A DNA stretch of 27,330 nt from Schoenoplectus triqueter (GCA_964058805.1 CAXKVV010001489.1:1-27330), one strand, 5' to 3'; shown: positions 1-8,026, counted from the stretch's first letter. Made by a program: numbers and translations. The notes: generated by a model not told the origin, from the sequence alone.

Positions 1-168
1 AAAATGGGGCCCGACGCACTCGTCACCACCGAAAACGAGTAAGGGAGCGCAAAACATGAAAACGGTACCTGACGTACGCGATACCGCCGAAACGGAGTCA
101 TGGCTCGCAAAACGTGAAAACGGGACCCGACGTGATCACCACCACCGAAAACGAGTCCGGGAGCGTAA
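1..168. repeat. 58-bp satellite, left flank of the retrotransposon
   Basis: About three units of the same satellite that fills 10122-27330. Recognisable pieces are GAAAACGAGT, GGGAGCGCAAAACATG and ACGGGACCCGACG, repeated about every 58 bp. The unit at 60-110 is more diverged than most (for example GAAACGGAGTCATGGCTCGC). The array stops at about 168, where 33 bp of displaced LTR sequence begins; the AAA at 169-171 could belong to either side. Finding the same satellite on both sides shows that the element lies inside the array. Confidence 0.93.
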
Positions 169-201
169 AAACCAAGGGACGACTGTTTGGGGAACACCCA
201 G
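169..201. other. 33-bp displaced LTR fragment (filler) at the left junction
   Basis: Positions 169-201 match 9157-9189 of the right LTR exactly. They match 1298-1330 of the left LTR with one mismatch (ACCAAGGG here, ATCAAGGG there). The fragment is in the same orientation as its source but is joined directly to LTR sequence that belongs elsewhere (202 corresponds to 8019). It separates satellite from the truncated LTR. The simplest reading is templated filler copied during repair of a double-strand break that removed the LTR end. Confidence 0.85.
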
Positions 202-230
202 ATGGTCAACTACCCGTTCAGTGTCCTGAA

Positions 231-258
231 CGACCGGTTGACATCTGCCAGACAGCCG
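231..258 (+). repeat. 21-bp motif cluster in left LTR, contracted
   Basis: Motif cores start at 210 (CTACCCG), 231 (CGACCGG) and 252 (ACAGCCG), 21 bp apart. The right LTR has five cores here, so this copy has lost exactly two units. Confidence 0.7.
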
Positions 259-906
259 TCAAACCAATTAACATAGGCTTCTATCGTGTATTATGAACGT
301 TCAATGAAACTAATGGTCAGATTGACTCCTCAACTTTCGTGTGTTGGACTTTATAATGTTATTAGTTCATTAAAACATTTCTAGGATTATGACTAACCAT
401 AAATCAACTTGTTTTATACCTAAGTTCCGTTAATACCGTCGTATAACGCAATTTCCCCTCTCGGGTACTTATGGATCCGAAGATCAACTCAACAATGCAT
501 AAAATAAAGGTTGGTCAGTTGATATTAACAACCACACCGGACTTGGCCTTCGTCCGCGGGTTTACCATACAAAACAACAATCAATTCATGCAAAGATATT
601 ATTAACGTGCAACAAGTTGAACATAATACAACAATAAAAACGTAGCATAATCATCAATCCATTCACAACAATCTACCCTAATCCCTAAGAACAAGTAAAC
701 TACTCAGTCATGACAAAAGAACACAAAGAAAAGTAAAGAAAATAAGAGATCATGTTGATAAAACCGAAGATCTCAAGATGAGCGAGGTGCTGTCTTTGTG
801 GTCGAATTTCTCTCGAAATTCGTGCTCTCCAAGGTTGGTAGCCGCCTCCAATCTCTTCCCTTGAAACCCTACAAGATCCTCTCCCGAATCCCTGCAGAAA
901 CTCTCC

Positions 907-913
907 TTTTATA
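907..913 (-). promoter_or_regulatory. TATA box copy in the 3' LTR
   Basis: The plus strand reads TTTTATA, so the minus strand reads TATAAAA in the context GGGGCTTATAAAAGGAGAG. It is identical to the copy at 8766-8772. Being in the 3' LTR, it could only drive transcription outward into the left satellite. Confidence 0.6.
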
Positions 914-2238
914 AGCCCCAAAACGCGTCTCCAAAACAGATCTTCAGCAGATTTCCTTCCAAAACTGGGCAGGGCCTTCAACTACCCGTTGACAGTGGTG
1001 AACGACTCGTTGGGTCTTGTTCTGCCACGTAAAATCAGATGCAGCCATTTACATTGATGTATGCCAATACCTGAGTGTCTGGTGGTGCAAATCCAATGTG
1101 GACGACCCGTTGGTAATGGTGAGCGACTCGCATACATCAATGTTCCAATGTGGAACTACTCGCCTGCCTCTGCAAACACTGCTGAACTGATCGCAGACAA
1201 TGGTGGACGACCCGTTGACCTCTGCTCAGGGCCTCTACATGACATCTCGCCTTCCGAAGCACTTTTTCAGTTGTCGGTTTTACTTGGCCAACTGTACAAA
1301 TCAAGGGACGACTGTTTGGGGAACACCCAGGACAATCCCGCAACCACGTTCATCCGTTGTTTTGCCAGGTCAGATGAACTCAACCTAGGTTACGACATTT
1401 CTGGCACTTCGCAACTAGCCATATGTGGAATCTTCCTAACTCTCAATGATTGAAAGTGAAAAGTGGATGTGTTCGTGTTTTTGTGGACTCTCACAAGTCA
1501 CTCCGCTAGGCACTTTGCGTGCTTTGGTAGACTCACTTTTCTCTCAATATCACTCTCAACTGGTGTTTAGTGTGTGTATGGTAAGACTTTCACCATTCTC
1601 GTTGTTTTGACGCAAGCGCCAGGCACAACGAGTAGTCCTTTGTTCTGACCCCTCCAAGATCACACGAAGTGAACTCATCTTTGGGCGTGCAGTGCTTTTT
1701 CTTGGATATAACACCAAACACCAAAGGATTTAGCAAAAAGCCGGGTTCCCTTATGACCCAATGGAACCTGTGAGGGACAGGCGCCAAACCCTATCCATTC
1801 TAATTATTCCCGGTCGGAATGGACAACACCGGGGCCGCGTCTTTCGACACACGCGACTATGCCTTTCTGTGGAACTCAGATGTTTCATTTAAAGTGGGTG
1901 AAGTGTGTATTAGTGCACATATATGTGGAATCTCACATCTCTCCAATAATTTGTGCCTTTGGCATTTTGGTAGATCTCACATTTCACTCATTATTCCACT
2001 CAATTGGTGCGTGTTGGTAAGTTTCACCATGGTGAGTTTCCCCATTTAGATAAGTTCAAGAAACACGTACCAGAAAGGCAGAAAAGTGCTCCAAAAGTCG
2101 GGATTTCGTAATATTTCGAATCTGCAAGTCAAGAAAGAGGTACAACACGACAAATGCAATGATATGCCCTAAATTATAATTAATTGGACCAATAAAGCTT
2201 AAGTTTATACCAAAAGACACGATTTTACCCTAAAGAAT

Positions 2239-2259
2239 ATGTGTGTAAAATACACACAT
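2239..2259. repeat. Perfect 9-bp inverted repeat at the U3 terminus (left LTR)
   Basis: ATGTGTGTA and TACACACAT flank an AAA loop and end 2 bp from the LTR boundary. The right LTR has the same hairpin at 10099-10119. It overlaps the terminal bases that integrase would handle. Confidence 0.8.
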
Positions 2260-2261
2260 CA

Positions 2262-2276
2262 AATCCCCCCATGCTT
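2262..2276 (-). other. Polypurine tract beside the 3' LTR
   Basis: On the minus strand AAGCATGGGGGGATT ends immediately before the LTR start TGATGTGTG. A purine-rich tract in this place is the usual primer for plus-strand synthesis in LTR elements. On the plus strand it is the first of three C-run/hairpin modules. Confidence 0.85.
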
Positions 2277-2300
2277 AACCTTTTGCTTGTCCTCAAGCAA
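2265..2300 (-). repeat. C-run/hairpin module 1 (contains the PPT)
   Basis: On the plus strand: six C, then ATGCTTAACC, then a perfect 7-bp inverted repeat TTGCTTG-TCCT-CAAGCAA (2283-2300). Related modules occur at 2655-2690 and 3147-3186. Confidence 0.7.
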
Positions 2301-2654
2301 GTCAAACACAAACCGGACTTTGGTATGAACTCAAAAAATGAAAGAAATAAGAATACTACCTCAATTTGGTCTCTCAGAGCCGTTCCTAAGGCCTCATTCA
2401 CTCCACGCCACAAAAGTGGCACGTGTTATGCCAAAGGAGAAATTCTCCTACCCAACCAAAAAGGGGTGCTGCCTCATCAAAAACCTTTCCGCGGTCCAGC
2501 GGAGTAGGAAAAGAGTACAGCTACTCGGACTCAAGTAATTAAACTAAATGCAAATGCTAAAAAAATAAAAAAAATGAAAAAGAATGCCCTAAAAATGCAA
2601 AAGGTAGACAAAAACGAAAAGAAACCCTAAAAACTACTCAGGTTTATTCTATCT
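2301..2654 (-). other. 3' noncoding region between modules 1 and 2
   Basis: No convincing gene. The stretch 2461-2490 (GGGGTGCTGCCTCATCAAAA) resembles a sequence I recall as common near the 3' end of Athila-group elements. A GGAGAA/TTCTCC inverted repeat lies at about 2436-2448. The rest is A-rich. Short frames on either strand lack recognisable domains. Confidence 0.5.
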
Positions 2655-2690
2655 CCCCCCCATGCTAAAACCATGTGCTGTCCCTAGTGC
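2655..2690 (-). repeat. C-run/hairpin module 2
   Basis: Seven C (2655-2661), then ATGCTAAAACC, then an imperfect inverted repeat around TGTGCT/AGTGCA. It is preceded by TTTATTCTAT, which also precedes module 3. It is a purine tract on the element's coding strand, far from the LTR boundary. Confidence 0.65.
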
Positions 2691-2750
2691 AAAGGATCAC
2701 AGATAAGAAGGAAAATGAGAGAAAGATAGAATACAACCTGAGGTGCGTCA

Positions 2751-2990
2751 CTATCCGTCGTCTCCAGTGGCGGCGTCATTACCTCCAGCGGCAGTGTCGT
2801 CGCCCGATGCGCTCACATCACTGTCTGCTTCGTACCCGCGCATGTGGAACTGGTATAGGTACTCGGCAATATCGTCAATCTGCTGCTCCTGCTCCTGCTC
2901 CCACTGGGTCTTCAACAGGTCGCAGACAGTGCCAAACGGGTCACATAACACTACCAGACAGCGTTTCTTCTCTGTTTTGCACTCCAACAT
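2751..2990 (-). CDS. Short ORF in the 3' (env-like) region, 79 codons, function unknown
   Basis: This small frame is on the element's sense strand between modules 3 and 2. It has a basic start (MLECKTEKKRC), then CDPFGTV-CDLLKTQ, which are two heptads encoded by the 21-bp motif, a Q/E-rich stretch (QWEQEQEQQ) and an acidic, A/G-rich tail. I recognise no domain. By position it may be the tail of the env-like ORF that some Athila elements carry, reduced by deletion. It may also be a chance frame. The heptads in the same phase as those in Gag-protease are the only hint of coding history. Confidence 0.3.
   Translation of the reverse strand: MLECKTEKKRCLVVLCDPFGTVCDLLKTQWEQEQEQQIDDIAEYLYQFHMRGYEADSDVSASGDDTAAGGNDAATGDDG
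2916..2943 (-). repeat. 21-bp motif pair in the 3' region
   Basis: Plus-strand cores CAGGTCG (2916) and CGGGTCA (2937) are 21 bp apart. They lie inside the 79-codon frame and encode CDP/CDL heptads on the minus strand. Confidence 0.55.
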
Positions 2991-3146
2991 CCATCGTTTC
3001 TTCGGTTAAAGCTTTCGACGACTACATGGACAGATAACAAAAATCACAAATAAAAATTAGAAAAAATAACAATTATCATGCAAAATAAAAAAGAAAATCA
3101 AGAAAAGTGTTCAAGCAAATATTGACTATTTACAATTTTTATTCTA

Positions 3147-3186
3147 CCCCCCCCCCCCATGCTTACCCTTGCACCGTCCGCGGTGC
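3147..3186 (-). repeat. C-run/hairpin module 3
   Basis: Twelve C (3147-3158), then ATGCTTACCCTT, then a perfect 6-bp inverted repeat GCACCG-TCCG-CGGTGC (3171-3186). Same layout as modules 1 and 2. Confidence 0.65.
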
Positions 3187-3295
3187 CAAAAATTCAAAAG
3201 TAAATTAAGATAAAAGGTAAGGGGAAGGTGTACTCCCTCGATGCCTAGGGTTTAGCCCATGGGCAGAACGATCCAGGAACCGTCCGTGTCTCCGC

Positions 3296-3559
3296 CTACC
3301 AACTTGCATCCACTCGCCAAGAGTTTGGTTGCGCAATTTGACGGCCCCACCATCTAGGATTTACTCTCATTCGAGCTGTTTGCTGAAGTATCTTCGGGCG
3401 GTCTACTCTTGGTGCTTGAGGTTGGGGAGTAGTTCGAGTTGCTTTCTTCCGTTTTCGGATTTCCTTCTTGATTTCCACAAGCGTGATCGTCAAGTCGACG
3501 TCGTGGGTAGGCTTGGAATTTCTACGGGGGGCCCTCTTGACTGTCGCTTTCCAAGGCAT
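3296..3559 (-). CDS. Short basic ORF downstream of pol, 87 codons, possible env-like remnant
   Basis: A sense-strand frame beginning MPWKATVKRAPRRNSK, very rich in Lys and Arg (for example EIRKRKKATR), with no signal peptide or membrane segment visible. In Athila elements an env-like ORF usually follows pol, and its start is often basic. Position and composition fit a truncated copy of that start. I see no diagnostic motif, so the call is weak. The frame ends well before module 3, and no continuation is evident. Confidence 0.3.
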   Translation of the reverse strand: MPWKATVKRAPRRNSKPTHDVDLTITLVEIKKEIRKRKKATRTTPQPQAPRVDRPKILQQTARMRVNPRWWGRQIAQPNSWRVDASW

Positions 3560-3704
3560 CTTTAAACTTGCTTTGGGAACAGCGAGAATGTCTAAAATTC
3601 GCCTCTGGACAGTGATCTACGGGTAGTTGAGGGTTCTCTGCGACCAGTTGACGGCTGCTCTGGCTGGACAGAAAAAAAAAAGAGAGGCAGAAAGTTGTTT
3701 CCAA

Positions 3705-4100
3705 AAAAAAATTTTAGAATAGAGAGAAAGGAGGAAGGTGGGTTAGAGATATATAATCAGAGGAGGACAAGTAAGGCAAGTTAATAGTCCCTTCCAAGTC
3801 TGATTCATCAGCTTTCCTAATCCGTTCACAAAGATTCCACTTTCCATATCTACCTCCCGACAGAGCTGTGCGGATCGTTCAAGGTCCTATGCGGGTCGCA
3901 CAGCACTGCCAGATAGCCGCCTGCGAGTCGCACACTGACCTGGACGGGTCGTCCAATCATGTTCAGCTACTCTTTTTTGCACGAATTTCTGCAACTCGAA
4001 ACTCTTGAAAAATACGTCAAATATTTGCATGAGCCAAAAGTAAAGAAAATAAAACATGCATAGATGAAATAAAAGAAAAAATAAAGAAGGAAAAAAATTT
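3705..4100. other. 3' noncoding region next to pol remnant
   Basis: The region holds no supported gene. It contains an A/G-rich stretch on the plus strand (3717-3770), a cluster of the 21-bp motif (3871-3951) and an A-rich stretch (4030-4097). Confidence 0.6.
3871..3951 (-). repeat. 21-bp motif cluster in noncoding 3' region
   Basis: Plus-strand cores: CGGATCG 3871, CGGGTCG 3892, CGAGTCG 3924, CGGGTCG 3945. Spacings are 21, 32 and 21 bp. The orientation is opposite to the LTR copies. No long frame covers them, so coding cannot explain the spacing. Confidence 0.75.
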
Positions 4101-4130
4101 TTGGGTTGCCTCCCGAAAAGCGCTTGTTTT
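4101..4130 (-). other. Athila-group conserved stretch after pol
   Basis: The plus strand has TTGGGTTGCCTCCCGAAAAG, then CGCTTGTTTT; the minus strand reads GGGAGGCAACCC just past the pol stop. From memory this block is widely conserved downstream of pol in Athila/Calypso elements. Its role is unknown to me. Confidence 0.6.
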
Positions 4131-4156
4131 AGGTCCCGAGCCTGACCCTATTGCGT

Positions 4157-4900
4157 CTAAGTTTCTACGGGGATAGGCTCGGACAAGTCCAAGCTCAGAC
4201 GCTCGTCATTATTTCGGTCAGCAATGTACGTCTTGAGACGGTAACCATTCACCTTGAAGATTCTACCATCTTTGCCCGAAATGTCCACCGCTCCAAAAGG
4301 ATAGACTTTCCTCACCGTGAAGGGTCCGGACCATCGAGACTTGAGCTTGCCTGAAAAAAGCCTTAGTCTAGAATTAAACAAAAGTACAAGATCACCTTCT
4401 TTGAAGATACGGCGTGAAATGCGCTCGTCGTGCACCATCTTTGTGCGTTCCTTGTAGATTCGGGCGTTCTCGTAGGCTTGAAGACGCATTTCCTCCAGTT
4501 CGTGCAAGTCGAGGATACGCTTCTCTTCGGCGGCTTGTAGCTCCATGTTGAGCGTGCGTGTGGCCCAGTATGCCTTGTGTGCAATCTCGACGGGCAAGTG
4601 ACAGGGCTTTCCGTAGACTAGCATGAACGGGCTCATTCCGAGTGGCGTCTTGAAAGCGGTGTGGTACGCCCAAAGTGCGTCGTTGAGCTTGAAAGCCCAA
4701 TCCTTCCTCATCACCGACACCGTCTTATCCAAAAGTTTATTAGTTTCATCGGGGCTTAATTGAGCACCCACAATAACGGGAAATTTTTTTTCCTCATCTG
4801 GAAACTCATACTTGAGGTTGTCGGGCAGCGGCTTAAGTTCGACCTTTTTAGGAGTGTCAAATGGTGGAATGCTGCCCTCACCGGGCTCTGGATCAGTTGT
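4157..4900 (-). pseudogene. pol: pol remnant: start of the RT region fused to the integrase C-terminus
   Basis: There are 247 open codons in the same frame as gag-protease, separated from it only by a TAG at 4903-4901. Residues about 1-57 match the linker at the protease/RT boundary ([30 protein letters not shown]). At about residue 58 (near 4729) the sequence jumps to the C-terminal part of integrase: [20 protein letters not shown], then [21 protein letters not shown], then a basic tail with [20 protein letters not shown] and RWSGPF. Reverse transcriptase (including its YxDD site), RNase H, and the zinc-binding and catalytic D,D,E parts of integrase are absent, so no catalytic function remains. 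The in-frame junction means the deletion length was compatible with the frame. A product would need stop readthrough or its own initiation. Confidence 0.88.
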
Positions 4901-7474
4901 CTACGAGTCGTCCAGAGCTGCCAGCGGGTCGCATACCTCTGTCAGCGGGTCATTGGGGTTACCAGACGGGTCGCAGACATTGGTACTGACAGCTGAAACA
5001 TGCGCGTCCCCTTCTGCTGAAACATGGACTACCGTTGCGCAACGCGACATGTCCGAGTCCATAACCTCCTGAAATTGAGAGAAGAAGTCAGAATGATACC
5101 TTAGTGGATCGTGTTGTCGCTCGAGGAAGCCTTCTTGCACTTCTTGGACCACCTCGTCAATGATGTCTACTTGGTAGCATTCGTCAGGGATATCGGGATA
5201 CTTCATCGCTTTATCGACTTGGAACTGCACCTTTTCTCCCCCGACGGTCATGGTTAGCGTGCCTTGGTATGTGTCAAATACTGTTCGGGCAGTTCTAAGG
5301 AAGGGGCGACCGAGGACGATCGGTACCTCCTTGTCTTCTTTCATGTCCACAACCACGAAATCTCCTGGCACAAAGAATTTCCCAACTTGCACAGGCACGT
5401 CCTCCACTATCCCCAATGGCAGACGCGTAGAAGAGTCTGCAAGCTGCAAAGTCATACGGGTGGCCTTGAGCTCGCCCACACCAATCCTTTTAAAGACGGT
5501 GTGAGGCATAAGACTCACGCTCGCACCCAAATCACATAGAGCCTTTTTTATTACAGCTTTACCAATGGTACAAGGGATAGTAAACTTACCCGGATCGCCA
5601 AGCTTTGGAGGTAGCTCACGACTCACGACTGCGCTGCATTCCAGGTTGAGTTGCACGCTGCTGCAATCCTTCAAACTCCTCTTGTTTGACAAGAGATCCT
5701 TCAAGAACTTGGCATATGTAGGCATCTGCGCAAGAGCATCAGTAAAAGGAATAGTAATAGAAAGTTGTTTCAATACCTCCATGAATTTCGAGTATTGCTC
5801 CTCTAATCGGTGCTTGGCAAGCCTCTGCGGAAATGGAACTGGTGGCCTGTAAGGTTGCTGCACCTTGACTGGTTTTGGCTTTTCCTTCCCCAACACATGC
5901 AAATTGTCCTCGGAATTCGGGGTGGATTTCTCTGTCTGTGGCACTGTATGCGAGTCGTCTACCACTGTCCGCAACTCGTTCAACACTGCTTCAGCCACTG
6001 TTGACTGGTCGTTCACTGCTCTGTCAGGCCTCTGTGCAACTGTTAGCGGGTCGCATACCACACACAACGGGTCGCACACCTCTATTTCAGCCTCTGGAAC
6101 AGCGGGTGGTTGTGCAGGATCAGATGTTGTCGGAACCACCTCGGGGTTCGTGGGACCAGCGTAAGACTTGCCGCTCCGTAGGATATGAACAGACTTGCAA
6201 TCTCCCGATGGATTTGGCACCGGTTTTGTTGGCAACTTTGGTGCCTCAGAGGTGGATCCATTGGTTTGAGCCTCTCGGATCTTTTGTAGCTCTTCAAGAA
6301 TTATCATGTTCATCTTGCCTTGCTCGTGCATAAAGCTCTTGAATTCTTGATTGAGCTGGACTTGCCCCGAAGTAAATGGTGGGCGGTTGTTGTTGCCTTG
6401 GTTGGGCCCGTGGTTTTGGTACCTTGGAGGGTTGTTGTTTCCAGATTGCCCAAAGTGAGGACGGTCAGGGTTTTCCTTCCAATATTGTCGGTCTGTGGAA
6501 TCCCTAGAGTAGGATTGACTGAACGGTGGCTTAGGGAAGTAGGAAGGCATGCTATTTAGAGAATTTACTTCCTTTTCGGTCTTCCTTTGGGGGAAGTCGG
6601 CGTAGACATGTCCCTCGTCACCACATAGTTCACAGCTCGGTGTTTCGATGGCCTTAGCGGTTTCTGCCTGCTTATTGAGTTGTGATTGTAGTGCGTTCAA
6701 CTTGGCTTCCAGAGCTATGTACTTGTCAACTTCGTATCTCCCTCCTCCAGAAGCTCGGACGTCATCTTTGTATGACCATTGGTGCTGAAGAGCAAGTCTA
6801 GCGAAGAGTTCGAGTGCCTCCTCGGGAGGAATGTGTATAACTGATCCACCTACAGCAGTATTAGCAATAAAGCGGTCATTATCAGATAACCCTTTCATGA
6901 ATGACTCTACTAACATCCAATCGGGCACATTATGATGGGGACAAGACAATAAGAGTTGGTTGTATCTGTCCCAAGCTTCACCAAGTGATTCATCAGGCCT
7001 TTGACTAAATGCGTTAATTTGGGCTCTAATTTTAGCAGTTTTTCTATGTGGAAAGTATTTAGTCAAGAAGAGATTAGACATGTTGGCCCAGGTACCAACT
7101 GAGCCTCGAGGAAGAGAATTAAACCAAGCGAGTGCCTTGTCCCTCAAAGAGAAAGAGAACAAGTGCAATCGAACGTAGTCTTCCGGCGCGTCACCTCGTC
7201 TCACGGTATCATAGACTTGAAGGAAACGGTAGAGGTGGTCGTGCGGGTTCTCATGCTCCATCCCGTGGAATGTGTTCTGTTGAATTATGTTGATGAGACT
7301 GGAGTTGAGATGCGGTTGTTCTCCTTGAAATGTCGGAAGAACAATTGGACCTCGCGCGTCGTCCGCTCGCGGGACGTGGTAGTCCATCAGAGTACGTCGC
7401 GCGTCCCTCTGAAGTCGGAGTTGTGCTAACTCGGCCTCAAGGCGAGCCTTTTCTTCCTCCCAGTTCTCCGCCAT
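4901..7474 (-). CDS. gag-pro: Gag-protease polyprotein (857 codons)
   Basis: The structural (capsid/nucleocapsid) and aspartic protease part of the element. The start has a strong plant context (CCACCATGG). In order: an acidic N-terminal helix (residues 1-30); a retrotransposon Gag domain (about 75-200, with FSLRDKALAW, FLTKYFPHRKTAKIR and ESLGEAWDRYNQLL); a coiled stretch (250-275); a zinc knuckle with C281, C284 and H289 but F294 where the fourth ligand (Cys) is expected; an N/P/Q-rich linker; LRSGK (432-436); a heptad region built on the 21-bp motif (466-511); a conserved Athila segment (547-599); protease with active-site DLGAS at 648-652 and VLGRPF at 720-725; and a second heptad region near the end. 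It stops at TAG, with pol continuing in frame. Apart from the zinc knuckle it looks intact. Virus-like particle assembly and self-cleavage are family knowledge, not shown here. Confidence 0.92.
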   Translation of the reverse strand: MAENWEEEKARLEAELAQLRLQRDARRTLMDYHVPRADDARGPIVLPTFQGEQPHLNSSLINIIQQNTFHGMEHENPHDHLYRFLQVYDTVRRGDAPEDYVRLHLFSFSLRDKALAWFNSLPRGSVGTWANMSNLFLTKYFPHRKTAKIRAQINAFSQRPDESLGEAWDRYNQLLLSCPHHNVPDWMLVESFMKGLSDNDRFIANTAVGGSVIHIPPEEALELFARLALQHQWSYKDDVRASGGGRYEVDKYIALEAKLNALQSQLNKQAETAKAIETPSCELCGDEGHVYADFPQRKTEKEVNSLNSMPSYFPKPPFSQSYSRDSTDRQYWKENPDRPHFGQSGNNNPPRYQNHGPNQGNNNRPPFTSGQVQLNQEFKSFMHEQGKMNMIILEELQKIREAQTNGSTSEAPKLPTKPVPNPSGDCKSVHILRSGKSYAGPTNPEVVPTTSDPAQPPAVPEAEIEVCDPLCVVCDPLTVAQRPDRAVNDQSTVAEAVLNELRTVVDDSHTVPQTEKSTPNSEDNLHVLGKEKPKPVKVQQPYRPPVPFPQRLAKHRLEEQYSKFMEVLKQLSITIPFTDALAQMPTYAKFLKDLLSNKRSLKDCSSVQLNLECSAVVSRELPPKLGDPGKFTIPCTIGKAVIKKALCDLGASVSLMPHTVFKRIGVGELKATRMTLQLADSSTRLPLGIVEDVPVQVGKFFVPGDFVVVDMKEDKEVPIVLGRPFLRTARTVFDTYQGTLTMTVGGEKVQFQVDKAMKYPDIPDECYQVDIIDEVVQEVQEGFLERQHDPLRYHSDFFSQFQEVMDSDMSRCATVVHVSAEGDAHVSAVSTNVCDPSGNPNDPLTEVCDPLAALDDS
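4904..4973 (-). repeat. 21-bp motif array at the gag-protease stop codon
   Basis: Plus-strand cores start at 4904, 4925, 4946 and 4967 (CGAGTCG, CGGGTCG, CGGGTCA, CGGGTCG), exactly 21 bp apart. On the minus strand they encode CDPSGNP, NDPLTEV and CDPLAAL heptads. The terminating TAG (4903-4901) directly follows the last core. Confidence 0.85.
5951..6074 (-). repeat. 21-bp motif array in the gag-protease linker
   Basis: Plus-strand cores start at 5951, 5972, 6005, 6047 and 6068, spaced 21, 33, 42 and 21 bp. The minus strand encodes VCDPLCV, VCDPLTV and more diverged heptads. Element-sense units such as CGACCCGTTGTGTGTGG and CGAGTTGCGGACAGTGG match the LTR copies, which lie in the opposite orientation. 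Confidence 0.8.
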
Positions 7475-7673
7475 GGTGGTAGAAAAAGAAGAGGTGTCTG
7501 AATCAGTTGATGCAATCGGGTTCAGGAACCGGCGTCCACTCCTTAGGTTGTAATCTCCAACCGTAGGGAATCGATCCAGTTTAGTTCACCTGAAACAGAC
7601 AAAGATGAGAAGAAGAAGAAAGTTAGGACTAAAAAAAAAGAAACTAAAGACGAGTTTAGAAATAAATACACCG
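7475..7673 (-). other. Leader between primer-binding site and gag
   Basis: About 200 bp without an ORF. On the plus strand it has A/G-rich stretches (7606-7650). In the element sense it includes GGATCGATTCCCTACGG. The packaging signal would be expected here, but I see no identifiable structure. Confidence 0.6.
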
Positions 7674-7691
7674 TCCCCGGCAACGGCGCCA
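7674..7691 (-). other. Primer-binding site (tRNA-Asp type)
   Basis: The minus strand reads TGGCGCCGTTGCCGGGGA, starting 3 nt after the 5' LTR end. This is the 18-nt site commonly found in plant Ty3/gypsy elements, complementary to the 3' end of tRNA-Asp. It fixes the orientation and the 5' LTR boundary. Confidence 0.92.
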
Positions 7692-8026
7692 ATTTGATGT
7701 TGGGTTTGTATCAAATACTATTTATACTTTCCTAATCCCAGTTTTACGTCGCACCAAACGACGGTCAATTGCAGATCAGGGTCGAACCACAGAGACGGGA
7801 CTTACTTCTAAACCGACTTTAATTTGGACTCGAAAACTATTTTTGGTATTTTTGTATAAAATGGGGGGTTGTAAGCAATTGTTTTGATTAAGGAATCCTA
7901 AGTAATTTAAAAGACAATTAAAAATAGAGAGTAAACAAGTGCAAATAAAATTTTGGTTTTAAACTTAACTATAAAAGGTATTCCTAGGGAGTTCGGGATC
8001 AATTGTTGCTCTAGATCAATGGTCAA

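Larger units (their letters stand above)
202..2261 (-). repeat. 3' LTR of the element (left), truncated by 324 bp
   Basis: This stretch aligns with 8019-10121 of the right LTR with about 12 substitutions and a 1-bp indel. Near the start it lacks 42 bp that lie between two copies of ACCCGTTCA in the right LTR (8029-8037 and 8071-8079). The part equivalent to 7695-8018, including the TGATGT terminus, is missing. The inner end is intact and finishes ...ACACATCA at 2261. Minus-strand TATAAAA lies at 913-907. ORFs of 93 and 130 codons recur in both LTRs but have no recognisable product; I treat them as chance. Confidence 0.93.

Noticed and set aside
700..981. 93-codon minus-strand frame in both LTRs (also 8559-8840)
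   Set aside because: It starts upstream of the TATA box and runs across the predicted start site, so the element's transcript would lack its start. No domain is recognised.
1061..1453. 130-codon plus-strand frame in both LTRs (also 8920-9312)
   Set aside because: It runs antisense to the element within U3, shows no recognisable domain, and its conservation only reflects the near identity of the LTRs.
3621..3648. Another 21-bp motif pair (CGGGTAG 3621, CGACCAG 3642)
   Set aside because: The spacing is 21 bp, but the two cores are in opposite orientation and poorly matched, so I left them out of the motif list.
3522..3704. 60-codon minus-strand frame
   Set aside because: Low-complexity start, overlap with the basic 87-codon frame, and no recognisable motif.
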